A stretch of DNA of 46,771 nucleotides from an uncultured Saprospiraceae bacterium (lineage in GTDB: Bacteria > Bacteroidota > Bacteroidia > Chitinophagales > Saprospiraceae): assembly GCA_937929945.1 (NCBI GenBank), contig CALFUK010000061.1, positions 1 to 46,771 on the forward strand, read 5' to 3'. Each line of letters begins with the position of its first letter. Position 1 is the first letter of the stretch. The position numbers were made by a program, and so were the translations under genes. Positions 43,622 to 46,771 of this stretch are shown here, in pieces. Under the pieces are notes generated by a model. It had not been told where the DNA came from. It worked only from the letters and a program-made list of their open reading frames with translations, and searched no databases.

Positions 43622-43819
43622 TCAATCTAATGATGTTACAGATTGAATGGGAGTTAAAGAACTATTCTCTATTCCTGTACACAAAGTTATCTCATTATCA
43701 ATCGTACAAGAGGGCTGTACATCCAAAATAATTCGAACTTGTGCTATTGAGTTATGCAAAGACAAACTTAGCATTAAAATCAATATTAAATTTTTCAACA
43801 CACTAAAATTCAATTTCAT
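43622..43819 (-). CDS. Small secreted protein coupled to the TonB-dependent receptor
   Basis: 65 aa from the ATG complementary to 43817-43819. It starts with a clear signal peptide (MKLNFSVLKNLILILMLSLS) ending near SIAQ, leaving a mature peptide of about 38 residues with two cysteines (PSCTIDNEITLCTG), which could form a disulfide. It overlaps the receptor stop by 17 bases in another frame, so it is probably translationally coupled. It may be the truncated start of a larger secreted partner of the receptor, or a genuine small protein. Function unknown. Confidence 0.5.
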   Translation of the reverse strand: MKLNFSVLKNLILILMLSLSLHNSIAQVRIILDVQPSCTIDNEITLCTGIENSSLTPIQSVTSLD

Positions 43820-46211
43820 AGCCAATACTTGGAACCATACCGTTCTGTAATTGATCAATATATGTCTGATTCGTAAAATCTGGTAATCGATCTGAAATAT
43901 TCTTCCGATTCAAAACATTCTGAATTTCTAATACGAAAGAATGGGTAAACTTACTTTTATTGATAACGTATTTTGTTCCGATATCAATTCTCTGATATAT
44001 AGGTGCTCTTAGTGCAAACAAGTTATTTTCAGTGATTAAGAAGTTACTAAAATCTATGTCTGAGTATCTAACGCCTCCATTAAATATGAATCTTGTATTA
44101 ATGTCAATAAGGTGGCTTTTTCTTACTTTCAGTCTTGTCCCTATCAGTGTCGTGAAAGAATACCCATAATTGAATCTTGTATGACTTGTAATATTATTCG
44201 GACTCTTAAGCTTACTATCAGATAAAGAAGCCACAATGATTCCATATGACTTTTTATAGCTTTTGTGATATGATAGATCTATTCCAATGTTTCGAGCGGT
44301 TCCAGTATTAAAGAACCCTCTGCTACCAAGTACAGTGCTATATATGTCCTTAGTATTAATGATAGACCGGACAGTGAATATTGGATCATAGGGAAGGTCA
44401 TATAGATTCTGATAGAATAATTCTATACTAAGTTTGTCCTTTTGATTCATGACTCGATTAAGTGATATAACAGTATGTAAGGCTTTAGATAATGTCAGGT
44501 TTCTATTTGGAAGATATGGTTGCCCATTTTCATCAATCCTGGTTAATAAATAGGTCAAAGAATGTTCAGCTTGACTATATTGACCTATTGAAATTGCCAG
44601 ATTCGTCCTTTGATTTATTTTATACTGAATAGATAATTTAGGTGTAACAGATTGATCTTTTAACAATCCGTTTGTATACAGATTAACTCCGAATGTCATA
44701 GATATTCTACTACTCGGATGATATAGACCTTGGATATAGCTTTCAGAGCTAAAATATGTAGGCGCTATAGATACATGATCAAATGGGTCTGAATAGCTAA
44801 ATGTAAAATCTGGATTCCTACTAATGAAACGGTCTTGTAACAAATAATCTGAAAAAGAGTATTTAAGTGTTATACCTGTTTTGATTTTAAAAAAGTCAGA
44901 AACTTTAGTGTACAGAGCAGTATATATGCCCATATTTCTATCAGAAAATATAATATTCTCGTCAGTAATCACTGTGTTTTCTAAGCTATTGATATCAATA
45001 ATATCTTCTCTGATTTTATTGGACTCATACGTCATGTAAATATTAGAGCTTAGATAAGTACGATCATCTTTAAATAGTGTCTTGTACTTGACTCCGACGA
45101 CTCCATATTCATTTGATTCTTTAAAATTGACTAAATCTGAAAATTGATCTACGGGTTCTTGAAAGTTAAAATCACTCTCCGATACTGAACGTCCATAAAT
45201 ACCATATGCTGAAATATTTGTCGTACTGGACTTGCTAAAATTTAATTGGAAGGATAGATCTTGATAATCTGGTTGGAAGTCACCAAAGTCTAAGCTTGAT
45301 ACTTTCGATAATAAAGAAAGGGTAGAATATCGATAATTTATTAAGTAAGTCGCCGACTTATTTTGCTTGTCTTCTGTAGTAGATGATTTATCATGTCCCA
45401 ATCTAAGAGGCCCCTCTACTGTAGCTTCTAAACCAAGTATACTTGTCTTTAAGGTGAGCTCATGATTCTGACTACTTGGTCTTCTGAATCTCAAATTAAA
45501 AACACCGCCTAATGCATTTCCGTACTCAGCAGGAAATGCACCTGTATGAAAATCACTGTCTCCTAATACCTTACTACTGATTAAGCTGAGTGCGCCGCCG
45601 CTACTTCCCTTTCTTGAAAAATGATTTGGACTTGGTATCTCCACACCATCTAAGCGCCACTTCAGATAATTAGGAGAATTCCCTCTGATCACAATTTCAT
45701 TAGACAGGTCATCACCTGCAGATGTTACTCCTGGCATATTTTGCATGATTCGAGCAGGATCTGAAAAAGATCCTGCATATTTTTGTGCATCACTTATTAA
45801 GAAGGTTTTAGCAGAAGCAAATGTCATTTCATTTCTAACCACTTCAGTGTTAGCCGGCGTAATCATAATTGAATCAAGAATATATACGTCTTCACTCAAA
45901 TAATAAGTATTAAAGTTAGATCTCGCTGGCTTAATATTCTGGTCATACAGCGCAACAGGCTTATAGCCAAATAAACTGATGTATAAGTCACAGCTACCTG
46001 AGTCAATAGAATCTGCTCGAAAGTAGCCGACTGAGTCACTGATCGTGATCCATTTCTTAGGTCCTATTCGGATTTCTATTTCAACGCCTGATATCCCTAT
46101 GTTCGTGGATTGATTTAATATGACGCCTTCTATATTCCCAAAAGTCTGTGAATTTAAAGAACCTATGGCCAAGAAAACAGTTATAACCAGTAAGGCGGCA
46201 TATCGATTCAT
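43803..46211 (-). CDS. TonB-dependent outer-membrane receptor with carboxypeptidase-regulatory N-domain
   Basis: 802 aa. Order: signal peptide (MNRYAALLVITVFLAIGSLN), CarboxypepD_reg-like domain (about 25-105; FGNIEGVILNQSTNIGISGV), plug (about 130-240; DPARIMQNMPGVTSAGDDLS, VIRGNSPNYLKWRLDGVEIP) and a beta-barrel to the end, with the typical terminal Phe (IGYEIEF). It imports an unknown substrate with TonB energy; no SusD-like partner is adjacent. The gene is AT-rich compared with most of the window, and with the neighbouring IS remnant this suggests later acquisition. The next gene overlaps its stop codon. Confidence 0.9.
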   Translation of the reverse strand: MNRYAALLVITVFLAIGSLNSQTFGNIEGVILNQSTNIGISGVEIEIRIGPKKWITISDSVGYFRADSIDSGSCDLYISLFGYKPVALYDQNIKPARSNFNTYYLSEDVYILDSIMITPANTEVVRNEMTFASAKTFLISDAQKYAGSFSDPARIMQNMPGVTSAGDDLSNEIVIRGNSPNYLKWRLDGVEIPSPNHFSRKGSSGGALSLISSKVLGDSDFHTGAFPAEYGNALGGVFNLRFRRPSSQNHELTLKTSILGLEATVEGPLRLGHDKSSTTEDKQNKSATYLINYRYSTLSLLSKVSSLDFGDFQPDYQDLSFQLNFSKSSTTNISAYGIYGRSVSESDFNFQEPVDQFSDLVNFKESNEYGVVGVKYKTLFKDDRTYLSSNIYMTYESNKIREDIIDINSLENTVITDENIIFSDRNMGIYTALYTKVSDFFKIKTGITLKYSFSDYLLQDRFISRNPDFTFSYSDPFDHVSIAPTYFSSESYIQGLYHPSSRISMTFGVNLYTNGLLKDQSVTPKLSIQYKINQRTNLAISIGQYSQAEHSLTYLLTRIDENGQPYLPNRNLTLSKALHTVISLNRVMNQKDKLSIELFYQNLYDLPYDPIFTVRSIINTKDIYSTVLGSRGFFNTGTARNIGIDLSYHKSYKKSYGIIVASLSDSKLKSPNNITSHTRFNYGYSFTTLIGTRLKVRKSHLIDINTRFIFNGGVRYSDIDFSNFLITENNLFALRAPIYQRIDIGTKYVINKSKFTHSFVLEIQNVLNRKNISDRLPDFTNQTYIDQLQNGMVPSIGYEIEF

Positions 46212-46390
46212 CTTCTAAACAACTTTTATCACTTGTATAATATTATTTCCAATGAAGAATATAAAACCATTTACTCCTATTTCACTTAATTTATCACACC
46301 TGTCCAAATTAAATCAGACTGGACTAAGTAAGTCTTGATTTCCAGGATATTAACCCTGAGAATAGCTTATTTCTTAAATGAATCCCCCCC

Positions 46391-46771
46391 TTAATCAAAC
46401 AGAGTCAGTTTTGGTGGTGGTTTTTCCTTGGGTTTTATGGGATTATCTAACCATGTCCACAAATGGATTTTCGTAAATACATTCATCCTCAAAAAAGTGA
46501 TCAGGTTAGATAGGTGCCATTTATATTTAGCCTTCAACTTTAGGTATCTGAGCAGTAACATTGAAATCATAGAACACCACATCTGTATCCTCACAGCATT
46601 AGAAGATGTGCCAACAAAACTCTTAACCCTGAATAACTGCTTTAAATGCTTGAAAAAGACCTCTACGTCCCATCTTGCCTTGTACAGTTGAGATACTGTG
46701 TCAGCTGTCCAACTTAATTGATTGGTCAGTAGTACCAATGTTTGATCATTTATTTCATCGTATACCTTTAC
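46391..46771 (-). mobile_element. IS4-type transposase, C-terminal part, cut by window edge
   Basis: The minus-strand frame runs from the right edge to TAA (46391-46393), giving the last 126 residues. It contains YKARWDVEVFFKHLK, which fits the IS4-family Y-(2)-R-(3)-E-(6)-K signature with the third catalytic acidic residue (Glu). The product ends in a Pro/Lys-rich tail. Since the 5' part is outside the window, intactness of the element cannot be judged; the terminal inverted repeat on this side was not identified (C7 at 46384-46390 lies just outside the stop). It lies about 180 bases from the receptor gene start. Confidence 0.85.

Noticed and set aside
1-46771. CRISPR arrays, rRNA, tmRNA or prophage modules
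   Set aside because: No regularly spaced repeats, rRNA-like conserved strings or phage structural genes were seen on either strand.

Overview
The window looks like a chromosomal segment of a member of the Bacteroidota, probably a Saprospiria-like or related marine lineage. The reasons are a giant SprA (type IX secretion translocon), a MurF-alanine racemase fusion, BshA of bacillithiol synthesis, a string of three periplasmic SurA/PpiC-type folding factors, CarboxypepD-plug-barrel TonB-dependent receptors, TAnnTTTG-like promoter elements and very few Shine-Dalgarno sequences. The lineage call is inference from gene content. No rRNA, tRNA or CRISPR array was recognised.

Layout. 1-4.0 kb: the 5' end of a class III aminotransferase (minus), two paralogous secreted thioredoxin-fold proteins (plus) and exonuclease III (minus). 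4.1-7.3 kb, minus: an AT-rich lipoprotein, a membrane-anchored unknown, and a compact three-gene exosortase unit (74-aa membrane protein, exosortase, multi-pass partner). 7.5-10.3 kb, plus: a tight trio of a large conserved unknown, an M15 D,D-carboxypeptidase lipoprotein and a thioredoxin-like protein. 10.4-21.0 kb, minus: ruvA, sprA and a histidine kinase/response regulator pair. 21.0-29.1 kb, plus: purD overlapping murF-alr, then three abutting genes for periplasmic peptidyl-prolyl isomerase/chaperone proteins. 29.1-29.5 kb: a structured non-coding gap holding a candidate minus-strand small RNA. 29.5-35.0 kb: SRPBCC protein, a small membrane protein resembling Pycsar effectors, bshA, a MerR/CarH-like regulator, a radical SAM/SPASM protein and a membrane-tethered class III nucleotide cyclase. 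35.2-43.3 kb: rmuC, nadC, a 35-residue membrane microprotein, pyrD, a Crp/Fnr regulator, dnaX, a YkvA-type protein and a membrane unknown. 43.6-46.8 kb: an AT-rich TonB-dependent receptor with a small secreted protein, and a truncated IS4-type transposase at the edge.

How the genes fit together. Much of the window serves the cell envelope: T9SS translocon, outer-membrane protein chaperones, peptidoglycan precursor synthesis and trimming, exosortase processing and secreted thioredoxin-fold proteins. The rest is housekeeping: DNA repair and replication (xth, ruvA, rmuC, dnaX), purine, pyrimidine and NAD synthesis (purD, pyrD, nadC) and low-molecular-weight thiol synthesis (bshA).

Most worth following up: (a) an unaccompanied Pycsar-effector-like membrane protein with a class III cyclase 3.5 kb away; (b) a CarH-like regulator that has lost the histidines needed for cobalamin; (c) a DnaX that lacks the zinc-binding cysteines; (d) the three-gene exosortase unit with no visible substrate; (e) a candidate small RNA at 29.26-29.37 kb; and (f) a 35-residue membrane microprotein between nadC and pyrD.
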